A stretch of DNA of 64,000 bases from Phlebotomus papatasi. Lineage: Eukaryota > Arthropoda > Insecta > Diptera > Psychodidae. The position numbers were made by a program, and so were the translations under genes. This document shows positions 31,799 through 42,620 of the stretch, in pieces; position 1 is the first letter of the stretch; the number at the start of each line of letters is the position of its first letter. The stretch spans positions 1,488,001-1,552,000 of the forward strand of contig NC_077224.1 in NCBI RefSeq assembly GCF_024763615.1, written 5' to 3'. The notes beneath the pieces are model-generated. The model made no database searches and had not been told where the DNA came from. It saw nothing but the letters and a program-made list of their open reading frames with translations.

Positions 31799-32109
31799 CT
31801 TTCTACACACTGTGAGAAATTTACGTCAAAATTTATCATCAAAATTTGATTTTGTTGTAAATCACTAACCATAACCATGTTAATAAATATATTTTGAAGA
31901 AAACATTTTATCAAATTTATATCGTTACTTTAAAGACCTCTACATATTGTACTTAAAAAAACCGTCTTCCATGTTCTACATATTGTAAGTAATCTATGTC
32001 AGAAACTGCATTTTTGACAGAATTTTGACGTTTCCACCTACAGCATTGGAACCAATTTCTTTCAAAAGGGCATTTTTGACGAAAATTTCTCCGAATGTGT
32101 AGAGACCTT
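31799..32109. mobile_element. ~310-bp GGCCTCTACACAC-family element
   Basis: GCTTTCTACACACTGTGAGA then AATTTACGTCAAAATT; right end AAAATTTCTCCGAATGTGTA then GAGACCTT. The inner part is AT-rich. Related to 12278, 32239 and 38659. Confidence 0.65.
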
Positions 32110-32273
32110 AAAGTTGACAAACAATAATATATTTTAATGATTTTATTAAAATGTTTACTGGATTCAAGCATTAAAATGATATGTTTAGAGAGCAATAATG
32201 CTTCAAATAGCTTCAATATGGATTTGAATATTGAAGTAATGGCCTTTACGCACTAGGGAAATTTATGAACATA

Positions 32274-32750
32274 GGGTAAGTGTACCAAATTCCGGCCAGC
32301 TTGCATAATCTCGGCCACTATTTTTGTTCCTCATATTTCCATGAATTTTTAGTTTTTGCATACCCTAGAGATTATACAATGCAAAAAAATAACAAAAAAT
32401 ATCGCTTCGATGAACGATATGATGTGAAAAAGACTTTGGAAGAACTCCGGAAGGGCAAGGAACTATGAGAATGAAAGTGGCCGAAATAGGGTACCAAAGC
32501 TATGTTTACATTTTTATTCAAATTTACTTCAAATTTAATTTAATTTAATTATTTCAAATTTTTTATTCACATTTTTATTTAAAATGTATTAAGAATGATT
32601 TTAGAAAACATAAAGACGATAAACTGTGTACAAGGTTCCAAGCAACACTTCTTAGAAAGAAATAACGAAAAAAACAATTTGTAAATAAAAATATCGCATT
32701 TTAAACTTAGGACCTTGGCGATTGCATGCAACTATGCCGAAATTTGGCAC
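32274..32750 (+). mobile_element. Pogo-like GGGTAAGTGTACC family, copy 4
   Basis: Preceded by TA; starts GGGTAAGTGTACCAAATTCC, ends CCGAAATTTGGCAC with the last ~9 bp diverged. Contains an intact 29-codon ORF (32379..32468). Confidence 0.8.
32379..32468 (+). CDS. Mini-ORF: remnant N-terminus of a pogo/CENP-B-type transposase
   Basis: 29 aa: MQKNNKKYRFDERYDVKKTL then EELRKGKEL. The pattern [KY/F-x-E-x-DVKKxLEE-x-RKG] resembles the first helices of the psq-type helix-turn-helix that opens pogo/Tigger transposases (family knowledge; similarity is by eye). The same start, length and stop occur at 63873..63962, and diverged forms at 23000, 23700 (minus) and 26300 (minus). It may be a relic left after internal deletion, or its stop may be skipped by splicing in the parental element. 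Confidence 0.5.
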   Translation: MQKNNKKYRFDERYDVKKTLEELRKGKEL

Positions 32751-32880
32751 GTAGTAGTGGCATTTGTAAGTAGTGTACAATTTCTTGAAGAAATGTTGAC
32801 AGTTTTTCAGGTATAAGCGAAATCAGTCTGCTATAATAATTGCAAATAAGATAAATAAATTCCCTAGTGTGTAGAGACCA

Positions 32881-33205
32881 CAATCTTTTGCTATCTTACA
32901 TTGTCAAAAGTTTTTGAAAATTCTCATAATAAATCTGAATTTTGAAGAAAATATCTAGAATGTGTAGGCAAATATGGCCCCTATATAATTACCAGCCTCT
33001 CCTATAAGAACTTATCATAAATATGAAAAATATTAAAGTAAATTGTCTACGCTTGTATTGAAAGGATCTATCAAAATTTATTCAATAATACAAAATATGG
33101 ACATAACCTTCTTTTGAGTGTAGAGGCCTTCAATATTCAAATGCATATTGAAGTATTTTGAAGCATTTTAATTCAAACAATTTATTTTAATGTTTAAAAT
33201 CTCTG
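32881..33205. other. AT-rich stretch with stray element ends
   Basis: GAATGTGTAGGC near 32950 and GTGTAGAGGCCTT near 33118 look like orphan ends of the GGCCTCTACACAC family. No gene. Confidence 0.4.
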
Positions 33206-33715
33206 CACAGAAAAAAATATTTTGTAAAAATGTTCGTAAATGTTTGTGAATTCCTATGGGGGAGTAAGCAAATGCTCGTGAATCGTATAACCCACAAACA
33301 TGTTCGTAAAAGTTTCTACTTTTTTCACAAACATTGTTCGTAAAATGATCACTTGACGAGCATTTGTTGTATTTTTACAAATATTTGTTCGAAAATGTTC
33401 GTAAACACACAAGAAAATGTTCGTAAAATTTTGTCATTTGTTCGTAAATGTTTGTTTTCCTGTCGATTTACGAACATTTACGAACAAATGACAAAATTTC
33501 ATGAACACTTTTTGTGTGTTTGAACACTTACGAACAAATGTTTGTAAAAGTACAAAAAATGTTCGTCAAGTAATCATGTTACGAACAATGTTTGTGAAAA
33601 AAGTACAAACTTTTACAAACTTGTTTGTGGGTTATACGATTCACGAGCATTACGTAACTCCTCCATAGAAATTCACAAATATTTTCGAACATTTTTACAA
33701 AATATTTTTTCTGTG
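33206..33715. mobile_element. 510-bp near-perfect palindrome, TGTTCGTAAA family
   Basis: Left CACAGAAAAAAATATTTTGT, right ACAAAATATTTTTTCTGTG; the two ~250-bp arms pair nearly throughout around a centre near 33460. The word GTTCGTAAA/TTTACGAAC repeats about every 30 bp. Arms differ by scattered substitutions and small gaps. Confidence 0.88.
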
Positions 33716-33923
33716 TATGCATTGAAATAAAATTCATTATGTTATTTATAAATTTTAAGGAAAAATATGGTACAAATTTTATTTAATATTTTCTTCAAAA
33801 TATCTTCATTTTCTTCTTGTGAAAAATTAGTTAATTCTATTAGTAAAGAGAAAAGTATTTGTGGAAGTTTATTGGTATAATATACTAGAATCGGTAAACT
33901 GATGCGATCTTCTTAGAGAATCA

Positions 33924-34152
33924 TCCTGAAGGGGAATTCTGTAAAATGTGACAATGTCATTTGACAAATTTTCTTTGTAAATTTGGTAGCAGAACAATAT
34001 TAAAACCCAATGTGCATCGAATCGCCATTGGAAGGAGTTCTACGAACCCCTAATTATCTGATAAATATTTGATTTTCTATTAATTTTTCCAAATTTACTA
34101 GAGAAAAATTTTCAAATTTGTCTTATGGACATGGTATACTCTTACAGAATTT
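33924..34152. mobile_element. ~230-bp MITE, GGAATTCTGTA family
   Basis: GGGGAATTCTGTAAAATGTG then ACAATGTCATTTGAC; right end TACTCTTACAGAATTTC. A relative lies at 40846..41069 and a fragment near 5830. Confidence 0.65.
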
Positions 34153-34304
34153 CTCTGCTGGTCAGGACTTCCCTCTTTACTTGCCTGAATATCACAGAAC
34201 CGATGGGATAATTTAGAAGATCATCTTGGTTTAATAGTTCTACGATTTTTAGAAAAGAAAACAGTTAAGTTTTTACCAGGAAAATTTTCTAGGGTGTCTT
34301 CAAA

Positions 34305-34558
34305 CACTGAGTGAGAGAAATTCGGAAAAGTTAAAATAACATTCTGGAAATGTTAATTTTACCCTGCAGTATTGATCCAAAATCAGTGTAAATATTACCC
34401 TTTTCAGGTGTATTGGGGATTAAAATTACCCTTTTTCATGTTAATTTTACCCTTTAAAAGGTGTAAAATTAACATTAAAAAATGTTGATATATTTTTACA
34501 ACTAAAAAGTGTTAAAATTATGAGGAAAAAAGTGAATCGCACCCTTTTTTTCTCAGTG
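34305..34558 (+). mobile_element. CACTGAGA-family MITE, copy B
   Basis: CACTGAGTGAGAGAAATTCG to TTTCTCAGTG; aligns with copy A along its full length. Confidence 0.88.
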
Positions 34559-36078
34559 TAGGAACACTGCCAATCATTGGTGCTCTTCACTTATTTCCCT
34601 TATCACAATTTTCTTTTATGTTGTATTATAAATTTAAAATTTAAAGTGTGTAATTATCCCCTTATTATCAAATTATTTGAGCATTTGAAAATCTCTGGAA
34701 TTTTATGTGCTCAAGTGTAAGAAAAATAAACATAAAAAGACACCTAATTCAATGTGCATTTTAAAATGTTCCCATTGTAAAAACTAAGAGTTTCGCTGTC
34801 GTTTTCACGCTGCAACATAATAATTTTAAAATGACTCACGGGTGATGGTTAATTATTTATGTGAAAAAATGGCTACAACGTTGACTCAAAAGACTAATGT
34901 TTAAGTGAAAATATGAGAATTGAATTTGCATAAATTATAGGAGGTATTCTAATTATGGATTTTTCCTACGAAATATGTAATTTTATTTCACTCAATTGGG
35001 TCACTTTGGAGGAGATAATTTTCAAATTAACAAGAGATTTTCAAATGATAGTGAATGCACAATTTTCATAGATTTTTCTCAGCTCGTTTTTGACATTAAC
35101 TATTAGATGGTGAAAAAGAAAAGTATAAGAGGAGAATGAAAGAGGAGAAGATAATTTTCTATGCAAAATAATAATGATTTATGATGAAAATAGTTGGATA
35201 AATTGCACCTTCTTACCTTTAAGGCATTTAATTTGAAATCATGCCACAATTTTTGAGATATAGACAGCTCTTTTTGGATGAATATTTACCTTTAGAATTA
35301 TCTATCTATATACATAATATCTGGTGAGAAATCACATATAAGATTCACTCAACATATTGATACCATTCCTCAGAGGTTTTAATCTCTTAGCTATCCATTA
35401 CCTATTAGTCATATTGTGCATGCAAAATTCTCATCATTTGAAGACCCTTTTTCCACCGATCTCTCGTGACTTGATTTTCTCTTTTCATCTGCTAATGCAG
35501 ACTTTTCACGAGGGTCTTATATCTTAAAGCCACAATTGTTATATGGATTGTGTGACGGCGGTAAATCCAATATTTATAGTAAATAACGAACCAATTACTG
35601 TTTTTCTATTGTGGTGTCGATATGTCAATTACCCACTAAGAAATTTCATAAGGGAAAATATGCAATATCTCTCTCATGTTGCACATACCAAAAAAAAAAT
35701 CAACAAGTAAAAAGACGCACAAAGAGGTTTGTTATTTATGTATAATAGAGTCTTTGGGAGCCTTTTCAAACGCCACTTTTTTTTTCGACATCAGCATTTT
35801 GTGGTTACAAGAGAAAAATTTTAATCATGTGATTGAATCACCATTTACATCACTTTCTTTACCCAGGAAGGTTGTTAAAGTGTCTTGTGGCAGGAAGTTT
35901 GGTTAAGAGAAAATAATATAGATTTTTATTATTAGTAATAATATTAGATTTATTTACATTCAATTTACTTGTTCCAGTAAAATTAGAAACTTGCCCTACA
36001 ATTTTGTAGAATTGTGGGACTTTCATTTGAATTCAAAGTACTACTAACGGAGATTTCTAGAACCAGCATTACACGGAC
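34559..36078. other. Intergenic stretch, no gene seen
   Basis: AT-rich; no element ends or domain. Frames at 35676..35906 and 36014..36316 have no recognised domain. Confidence 0.35.
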
Positions 36079-36150
36079 TTCAAACCTAAGACCGTCTTCA
36101 GACTATAAGTTTAGCCTAGTTTCGGAAGGACTCAAAATACTAAATCGACA
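36079..36150 (+). repeat. GGTTTAGCCCAGTTCCCGAAG dispersed repeat, copy
   Basis: GTCTTCAGACTATAAGTTTA then GCCTAGTTTCGGAAGGACTCAAAATACTAAAT. Related at 47240, 62715 and 62915. Confidence 0.6.
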
Positions 36151-36314
36151 ACGAAACCTTCCGAGGCATCTGTCATGGCTTGACTACCGGCAGATTCCTT
36201 TCACGTATTTCGTTCTTGGCCACCATAATTTAAGATTAACATTATTGTGTGTAGGGAAGAACCAAGACGTATGGGACAAAGATAGTTTGAGACACAACGA
36301 ATTTTTTATTGATT

Positions 36315-36345
36315 AGGGGAGACCGGGGCACAATAAACCAGAGGT
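36315..36345 (+). repeat. Orphan MITE end
   Basis: TA then GGGGAGACCGGGGCACAATA, the type of end seen at 2953 and 52217, with no right end located. Confidence 0.5.
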
Positions 36346-36825
36346 AGAGTTAGCATTTACATTCCCTTAAATATTGATAAGCCTAATCCTGTTATCCTAC
36401 AATTCAGAATTTTTTTTTCAATATAAAGTGGCCATACCGGTGTATTTTTGATCTCAAGAATCAAGGAGATAAACTCCCTCCAGGTGCATCAGGGGTGGTT
36501 ATCCTTTCAGGACAGGAAAATACGAATATTTTTCCAAAGCTTTCGACGCTTTTGTATTTTTGATGCTAGAGTTTCTGGTCTAGTTTTTGAACATGTGACT
36601 TGCCAGTCCAGATATTATGGTTTGAATTTCGGTTCCTGCCTCCTAAAGTTAATAAAAAGATATTTTTCACTTGGATAACGATTATCTACTTTTATCTGTA
36701 AGATGATAAATACGGAAATAGCCAACGAAACAGATATACCTAGCAAGCCTTCCGTAGAAAGATAAAACTGCCAATGTATTTCCACTAATAAACGGATAAT
36801 AGTTAAGTGAAGAAGTACTATTGAT

Positions 36826-37243
36826 TTAGATCTTCCGGTGTTCGTCAGGGACAGCTTCTTTTCCTCAATTAAAAACTCAAAATTTTACTCCAAAGCTTTC
36901 GACCCTTGGCATGGGTCTTCCTCAGTGGGCTGGGAAATGTTTTATTGTGTTTTCAGAATCTTTTTTTAACAGTTTTTCATTTGTGACGTCTGTAAGCAGA
37001 CGTTAGACATTTCGCAATTAATTAAAAAAAAATCTGAATTGATTGAGTAGAAAAAGATGAAAAATTTTTTAAAAAAGAGATTCTGAATACACAATAAAAC
37101 ATTTCACAGTCCACTGAGGAAGACCCATACCAAGGGTCGAAAGCTTTGGAGTAAAATTTTGAGTTTTTAATTGAGAAAAAAACTGCCCCCGGCGAATACC
37201 GGTAGATTTGCATCTAATGTAATCCGTCAGATACCCCACCTAT
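36826..37243. mobile_element. ~418-bp fold-back insertion flanked by 15-bp direct repeats
   Basis: AGAAGTACTATTGAT is present at 36811..36825 and again, exactly, at 37244..37258. Between them two ~110-bp arms pair: AAAGCTTTCGACCCTTGGCA (36892) with its complement near 37127, extended by TTAATTGAG/CTCAATTAA and CGGTGTTCGTC/GGCGAATACCG. The centre has a small GACGTCTG/CAGACGT hairpin. A 15-bp duplication is longer than the TA of its neighbours, so another mobilisation route is implied. Confidence 0.7.
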
Positions 37244-37265
37244 AGAAGTACTATTGATATTCCTA

Positions 37266-37516
37266 CACTGAGAAAAAAAGAGGGTGCGATTAACTAATTA
37301 ATTAATTTTAACACTTTTTAGGTATAAAAATATATCAACATTTTTTAATGTTAATTTTACACCTTTTTAAGGGTAAAATTAACATGAAAAAGGGTACATT
37401 TAACCCCTAATACACCTGAAAAGCATAATATTTACACCGATTTCGGATCAATAATGCAGGGTAAAATTAACATTTCCGGAATATTATTTTAACTTTTTTT
37501 CGGATTTCTCTCAGTG
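37266..37516 (-). mobile_element. CACTGAGA-family MITE, copy C (inverse)
   Basis: CACTGAGAAAAAAAGAGGGT to CGGATTTCTCTCAGTG; reverse complement of copies A and B. Confidence 0.88.
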
Positions 37517-37613
37517 ATATAGATATCACTATCTAGGTGATATAGATTTTTTTTTCAAAATGTTGCTTCAAAATGTACCAATTACAAAAATGACAAAAAA
37601 ATATTAAAAAGTA

Positions 37614-37942
37614 CAGAGCCCGCTTTCTAATCCGGATCTCCGTAATCCGGACAAGTTCTCGATGGTTACATTTAAAATACTTTTGAGGTTATGTATACAT
37701 GCGTGTTCAGCAATGAAAATGAACTATTCTGCGATGTTTTTGTTTAATAAATGAAGTATAATAGAATAGACTTCTACAATTTTGTCTTTTTAATCTTCTT
37801 TAAAAGTTTTATTCTAATTTTACAAAAAAAATCTTGTATTATATTTTCGAGACGTTGAACAAATTCAAAAAATCCATCCGGATTACGAAGCGGACATCTG
37901 TTATTTTGTCTCCCAATCATCCGGATTACAAAGCGGACACTG
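37614..37942. mobile_element. 329-bp pogo/Tigger-like MITE with ATCCGGAT ends
   Basis: TA-flanked; CAGAGCCCGCTTTCTAATCC left, GGATTACAAAGCGGACACTG right. An extra inner copy (CCGGATTACGAAGCGGACA) sits near 37885. CAGTG-CCGCTTTG-AATCCGG termini are characteristic of Tigger/pogo elements (established knowledge). Confidence 0.85.
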
Positions 37943-38440
37943 TATTTCCCTTTATGTGTATCATATGAAGTAATATTTGGTATGTAACAGTTCACAATTT
38001 CAACTAAAAAGGTAATGGCAAATGGAAATTAGCCATATCTACTCTGGCCGAGGCACATTTATCCGGTTCGTCTTGCTCTTTTCATTGTCGTCCCTAAAAC
38101 AGATCACAGGTTTTACGGTTTTGAACTACACGATTTTATACAGCCAATATTTTAATGCTACTTATAAAATATAAGAAACATTTGAATATAAAAAACACCA
38201 AAAAACATAAATCAAACCCCTGACAATTTGCCTGACCAGTTTTGGTGAGAGTGTGAGGCAGTTTCAGACACCTATAATTTATAAACTATATTAAAGGTTA
38301 GGGGAAAGCGCGCTGCCTGAGGATAACCCAAGCTTCGAACAACTCAATTTTTTTTCTATGTTCCTAATGGAATTCCCTTTGAGCTCTTTTCTGGAAACTT
38401 GAGACATTAGACTATCTATCTCTTAAAAAATAGTATTATA

Positions 38441-38654
38441 GGGTAATATGGGTTAATTCGGAATCATGTCTATTTTGGAATTTTCAGATTTTCTCACTGT
38501 TTCAGATGGTCAAAGAGAAAAAGAAAACCACGAAGAAGTACAAAACTTTGCATTCAAGAGTACTCTTCGTTGTTTTTTCCTGTTATCATCTAAAACTGTT
38601 AGGAAATTTCACAGTTCCGAATTAAACATGATGCCAAATTACCCCATCTTACCC
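38441..38654. mobile_element. 214-bp TA-flanked MITE, nested
   Basis: GGGTAATATGGGTTAATTCG left, ACCCCATCTTACCC right; inner ATTCGGAATCATGT pairs with ACATGATGCC in part. TA on both sides. Confidence 0.82.
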
Positions 38655-38658
38655 TAAA

Positions 38659-38940
38659 GGCGTATACACATTGGGAGCAATTTTCGTCAAAAATTGCGTT
38701 TTTGACAGAAATTTGACGTTTACCCCTACTGACCTCTACACATTGGGAGCAATTTTTGTCAAAAATTGCTTTTTTGAAGGAAATTCTCTGCAGCGTTGTA
38801 GGGAGAAACGTCAAATTTTTGTCAAAAACGCAATTTTTGACGAAAATTGCTCCCAATGTGTAGACGCCTTACAACGCTGCAGGGAATTTCCTTCAAAAAA
38901 GCTATTTTTGACAAAAATTTCTCACAATGTGTAGAGGCCA
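38659..38940. mobile_element. Two interleaved hairpin MITEs (arm order A-B-A'-B')
   Basis: Arm A 38659..38729 pairs with A' 38798..38868; arm B 38730..38800 pairs with B' 38869..38940. Each arm is ~71 bp and starts like CTCTACACATTGGGAGCAAT. A and B share their outer half but differ in the inner half (GACGTTT versus CTGCAGCGTTGTA). Confidence 0.82.
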
Positions 38941-39027
38941 TAAAAGGGGCCAAGTTCATTTGACACACATTAAAAAAAAATGAATTGTTCGAAGCTTGAG
39001 TCGTCTGAAGGTAATGCGCTTTACCTC

Positions 39028-40346
39028 TACTTCCCTTAGATATTGCCTATTTCATACCAAAATTTTATGTTTTCAAAAGCCATGTACACCCGAAATTATA
39101 CCACCATCCCTCCCCCTAACTATTAAGACCTTGCGATAAGTAAAGTGATTTACTTTAAAATGGAAGCTTTATTTAGTAAACTCTTATCTGCTTATAAGTT
39201 TTCAAAAGTAAAAGTTTGCCTGGAGAAAATTTGGTCCATTGCAAGCTTAAATGGTATGTTCAAATTAACCGCATCAATTTCCTCATTGCAACAAATCAGC
39301 CACACATATTTATTCCCATTATTTGCAGGTGGATTGATTTCGCGGAAAATATGTCTTAAATTACTCTACTGTAGGTTAAGAAGGTGTTGGATGTGATAAA
39401 ATCTTACAATTGATTGAGCATGTATTGCAAGATGTTTTTTTTTGCATTTAAAATATTCGTTTTTGTTTTTGGCAAAATTCTGCAAATTCCTCGGGAAAAT
39501 TGTGCATATGCAAAGTACAAATGCATAACAAAGTCCTAAGCGGTATGATACAAGAACAACGTCATTAATTTATTATTGCTGTTTAGATCTAATCAATTTC
39601 GTTTCGCTTTTACGTAAATATCACACGAATTACACGCAATCCTCAATTGCTAAGTGGTCTAAGGCCCTCTCTTTCCTCGCCCTGGGACTCATGGTTGATC
39701 TTTTTTCTTCGATTCTGCAATTAAACGGACATATCACAAAGTGCCTTATAAGACGTGTTTATGTAATGAGAACAACAGCCAATACAGTATTAACTTCCAA
39801 GCAGCCAAAAAAAAGAGATTATGGTGTCTTGTACACCTAATTCTTTATTTTTCAAACAACACAATATTACTAAAAAAAAACACCTAATAATGTTTTATTG
39901 AGTACAGTGTAAGAGAGCTTTTTCTTAGATCAATTGTTGTAACTTCCCTATATTGATTTCTCCTGGGATGTTGTAGCACAAAAAGTGTTTCAAAAAAAAA
40001 TTGTTTGTGATGGAAAAAGTGCAAGAACAACACTTTGTGTAATAAAGTGTCGAAGTCAATAAATTTATGGTGTTTATCTAATTTACAACATAATATTCTA
40101 ACGCTGGTCGCATTGAAATTTACATGTAGCAATATCACCAATTTCTCAACACTCTGCAAACACGAAAGTATTTAATTGAAATCGATTGAAACTTTTGATT
40201 GAACTCATATTGAAAATTCATTTGAGATGGTGTGAAGAAAGAATAATAGGCAAATGCACAGCTACTTCATCAAATGCTTGACTTTTATAGAAAATATTAA
40301 GTTATTCTACGGATTTTCAATATTTTTTGTACTCATTGTCATCATA
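39028..40346. other. Intergenic stretch, no gene seen
   Basis: Frames at 39145..39396 and 39884..40159 (minus) have no domain; no element ends. Confidence 0.35.
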
Positions 40347-40724
40347 GGGTAGAGTCAGTACTTTTCGCCACCCTTAAGCTTTTATGACCTCCTTATGTGT
40401 AAAATTTTTGTCAGACTAAAATGAATTATTGTATAACGATACTTTGAGTCAACATCTATCTAAATATCTAGGATACTTTTGGAGAATTTTAGTGAATCTC
40501 ATTAAAAAATTTGCATTTTCAGCAATTGTTCTTGTTTCAGTACTTTTCGCCACTTATTTTAAAATGAATTTTAAATAATTAAGAGACGTGATAACCTATT
40601 AAAATAGTAGAATAGAGCATATTATTAGTGTAGAAGTACCATTTATTATTAAATTCCTTAAATTAGTTGTTTTATCTTAGGTGGCCAAAAAGTGCTTACA
40701 TGGCGAAAAGGGCTGACTCTGCCC
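40347..40724. mobile_element. 378-bp TA-flanked MITE
   Basis: GGGTAGAGTCAGTACTTTTC then GCCACC; right end GGCGAAAAGGGCTGACTCTG then CCC. Inner GTACTTTTCGCCAC repeats near 40540. Related in wording to the GGGTGGAGTAACCACT family (GGCGAAAAGTGG) but distinct. Confidence 0.88.
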
Positions 40725-40845
40725 TATTAATTTTTAGCTGAGATACTTTATAATCTCAAGTTCTGTGATTCGAGATCAAACCCGATATAATCACCGTGTG
40801 CAAACTTTGGATTAATACGTTTTGGCACTCATTAGATCAATAAAG

Positions 40846-41069
40846 GAATTCTATAGCAATATGACAATGTCATATGACAATTTTTCATGGAAAATTTGCG
40901 AGCAGAACAACATTAAAGTATCGCTAGCATATCAAATGGCCATTGCAATAAACTCCATGAAGCTCTTAGTAATTAATATGAATCCAACTTGTGATTGTTT
41001 TTTTCCGAATATGTCACATCAACATTATTAAATTTGTCATATGACATCGTCATACTGGTACAGAATTCC
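40846..41069. mobile_element. ~224-bp MITE, GGAATTCTGTA family
   Basis: GGAATTCTATAGCAATATGA then CAATGTCATATGACA; right end TGTCATATGACATCGTCATA then CTGGTACAGAATTCC. Relative of 33924..34152. Confidence 0.72.
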
Positions 41070-41095
41070 TCAACACTACAGTAATACGATATGCC

Positions 41096-42035
41096 ATATG
41101 AGGGGTCCATAGCAAAAAGACATTGTAAAAAGCTGCGCCGTAAAAAGGTAGTTCCGAAATGTGTACCGCAAAAAGAAACCGAAACCGTACTAAAAAAGAA
41201 AAAACTCAAAGATTTATCTGACCAAATCTCTATTTCCCTGCTTCCTCCAGAATTAGAGTAAACTCCGAATAGACAATCTCAGGGAATTATTTGACCAAAA
41301 TACCAAAGTTGTTCAGAAGATTTCTCCTGGTTCCCCCAGAAATCACAGATCTTTTGGGATTTTCTTCTGTATTTTGTCAAGAACGCCCAAAATACCCAAG
41401 TTGTTCAGAAAATTTCACAGCCAAATCGTAAAACGGTTACGAATGCGCTTAGAAACACGCACAGATCAATCGTAAAACGATTAAGATTGAGCTTGAAAAC
41501 TAGTAAAGCTCAATCAAGATCAAGCTGTTTTATGATTGAGCTGTGCGTGTTTTAAGCGCAATCTTAACCGTTTAGCGATTGATCTGCGCGTGATTTTAAG
41601 CGCGACCTTAAGTGGAGGAACCAGAAGAAATCTTCTGTTGGGCATTTTGGGCGTACAGGACAAAATACAGAAGAAAATCCCCAGAAGATCTGTGATTTCC
41701 TGGAGGTACTAGGAAAAATCTTCAGACCAACTTGGGAATTTTGATCAAATAATTCCCTGAGATTGTCTATTCGGAGGATACTCCATTTCTGGAAGAAGCG
41801 GGGAGATGAAGATTTTGTCAGATAAATCCTTGAGATTTTTTCCTCAGAGCATGATCTAATTCTGGAGGAAGCAGAGAAATAGAGATTTTTCAAGAAAAAG
41901 TATTGAGTTGTGAGAAGATGAATTTTTCTGATGAAGTTCAGTATGATCTCGTTTCTTTTTTGCGTTACACTTTTCGGAACTGCCTTTTTACGGCGCAGCT
42001 TTTTACGTTTCTTTTTTGCTATGGGTCCCTCATAT
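41096..42035. mobile_element. 940-bp giant palindrome (fold-back element)
   Basis: Outer ends ATATGAGGGGTCCATAGCAA and TTTGCTATGGGTCCCTCATAT. Subterminal AAAGCTGCGCCGTAAAAAGG pairs with CCTTTTTACGGCGCAGCTTT, and paired blocks continue through CAGAAGAAAATCCCC-type sequence to a centre near 41530 (ACACGCACAGATCAATCG / CGATTGATCTGCGCGTG). Arms are ~450 bp and diverged by perhaps 10-15%. Confidence 0.85.
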
Positions 42036-42620
42036 ATTCTTAGTCTAAAATTGGGTAATTTTTTTTAGATGGCGATAACTCAGATAATATTTATCTAAAT
42101 TTGATAAATTATAGCGCAAATGAAAGGCCTTGTAAAATTCTACAGTTCGTCAGAACATTAATATTTCATACGGCATCTGAAAAGCTTTTAAAATCCAAAA
42201 AAATCATTTTCCGAGATTTCGATATCGAATATCTCGCGAATTACTACGACTTACAGTGATTCGAAATTCGAATTTGTACGCACATCGAATTATAAGCACT
42301 GGAAGGTTTCCTGTAAAAAAAATCTCAGATCACAAGCTTATCGACTTTTCAGAATGTAAGTCGAATAAGTCGGTTTTTTGCAAAATTCGTTTTTTCGCTT
42401 TTACCGGTAAATTTTATTTATTTTATACCGGTAAATTAAATATTCTCAAAGTTATAGGGGTTCCAATCTCAAAAATCCTATACTCGGCATGTAAAATCTA
42501 AGCTTGTAATCGAACTCCAGTAAAGTTATCCAATCATGAGTTATTCGTTTTATATTCTAAGCCGTCGATATAAGCTTATCATTGCTTTTAAAAGAGCTAA
42601 ATAGCTGGAGTAAAATAAGT
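42036..42620. other. 3' flank of the C-type lectin gene
   Basis: No gene recognised. An AATAAA (minus strand) near 42414..42419 could serve as a distal poly(A) signal. Confidence 0.35.

Larger units (their letters stand above)
32239..32880. mobile_element. GGCCTCTACACACTAGG-family element split by a pogo-like copy
   Basis: ATGGCCTTTACGCACTAGGG at the left, TTCCCTAGTGTGTAGAGACC at the right; between them lies the pogo-like element 32274..32750. Confidence 0.75.
38301..39027. mobile_element. Outer MITE carrying two nested units
   Basis: TA-flanked; GGGGAAAGCGCGCTGCCTGA left and TGAAGGTAATGCGCTTTACC right, with inner CAAGCTTCGAAC / GTTCGAAGCTTG pair. Related in its ends to the MITE at 23306. 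Interrupted by 38441..38654 and 38659..38940. Confidence 0.8.

Noticed and set aside
33206..33715. CRISPR-like array because of evenly repeated GTTCGTAAA
   Set aside because: The unit is short, degenerate and palindromic, spacing is irregular, and the genome is eukaryotic.
38599..38934. Matching 85- and 87-codon ORFs on opposite strands
   Set aside because: They are translations of the interleaved hairpin arms; similarity comes from the inverted repeats.
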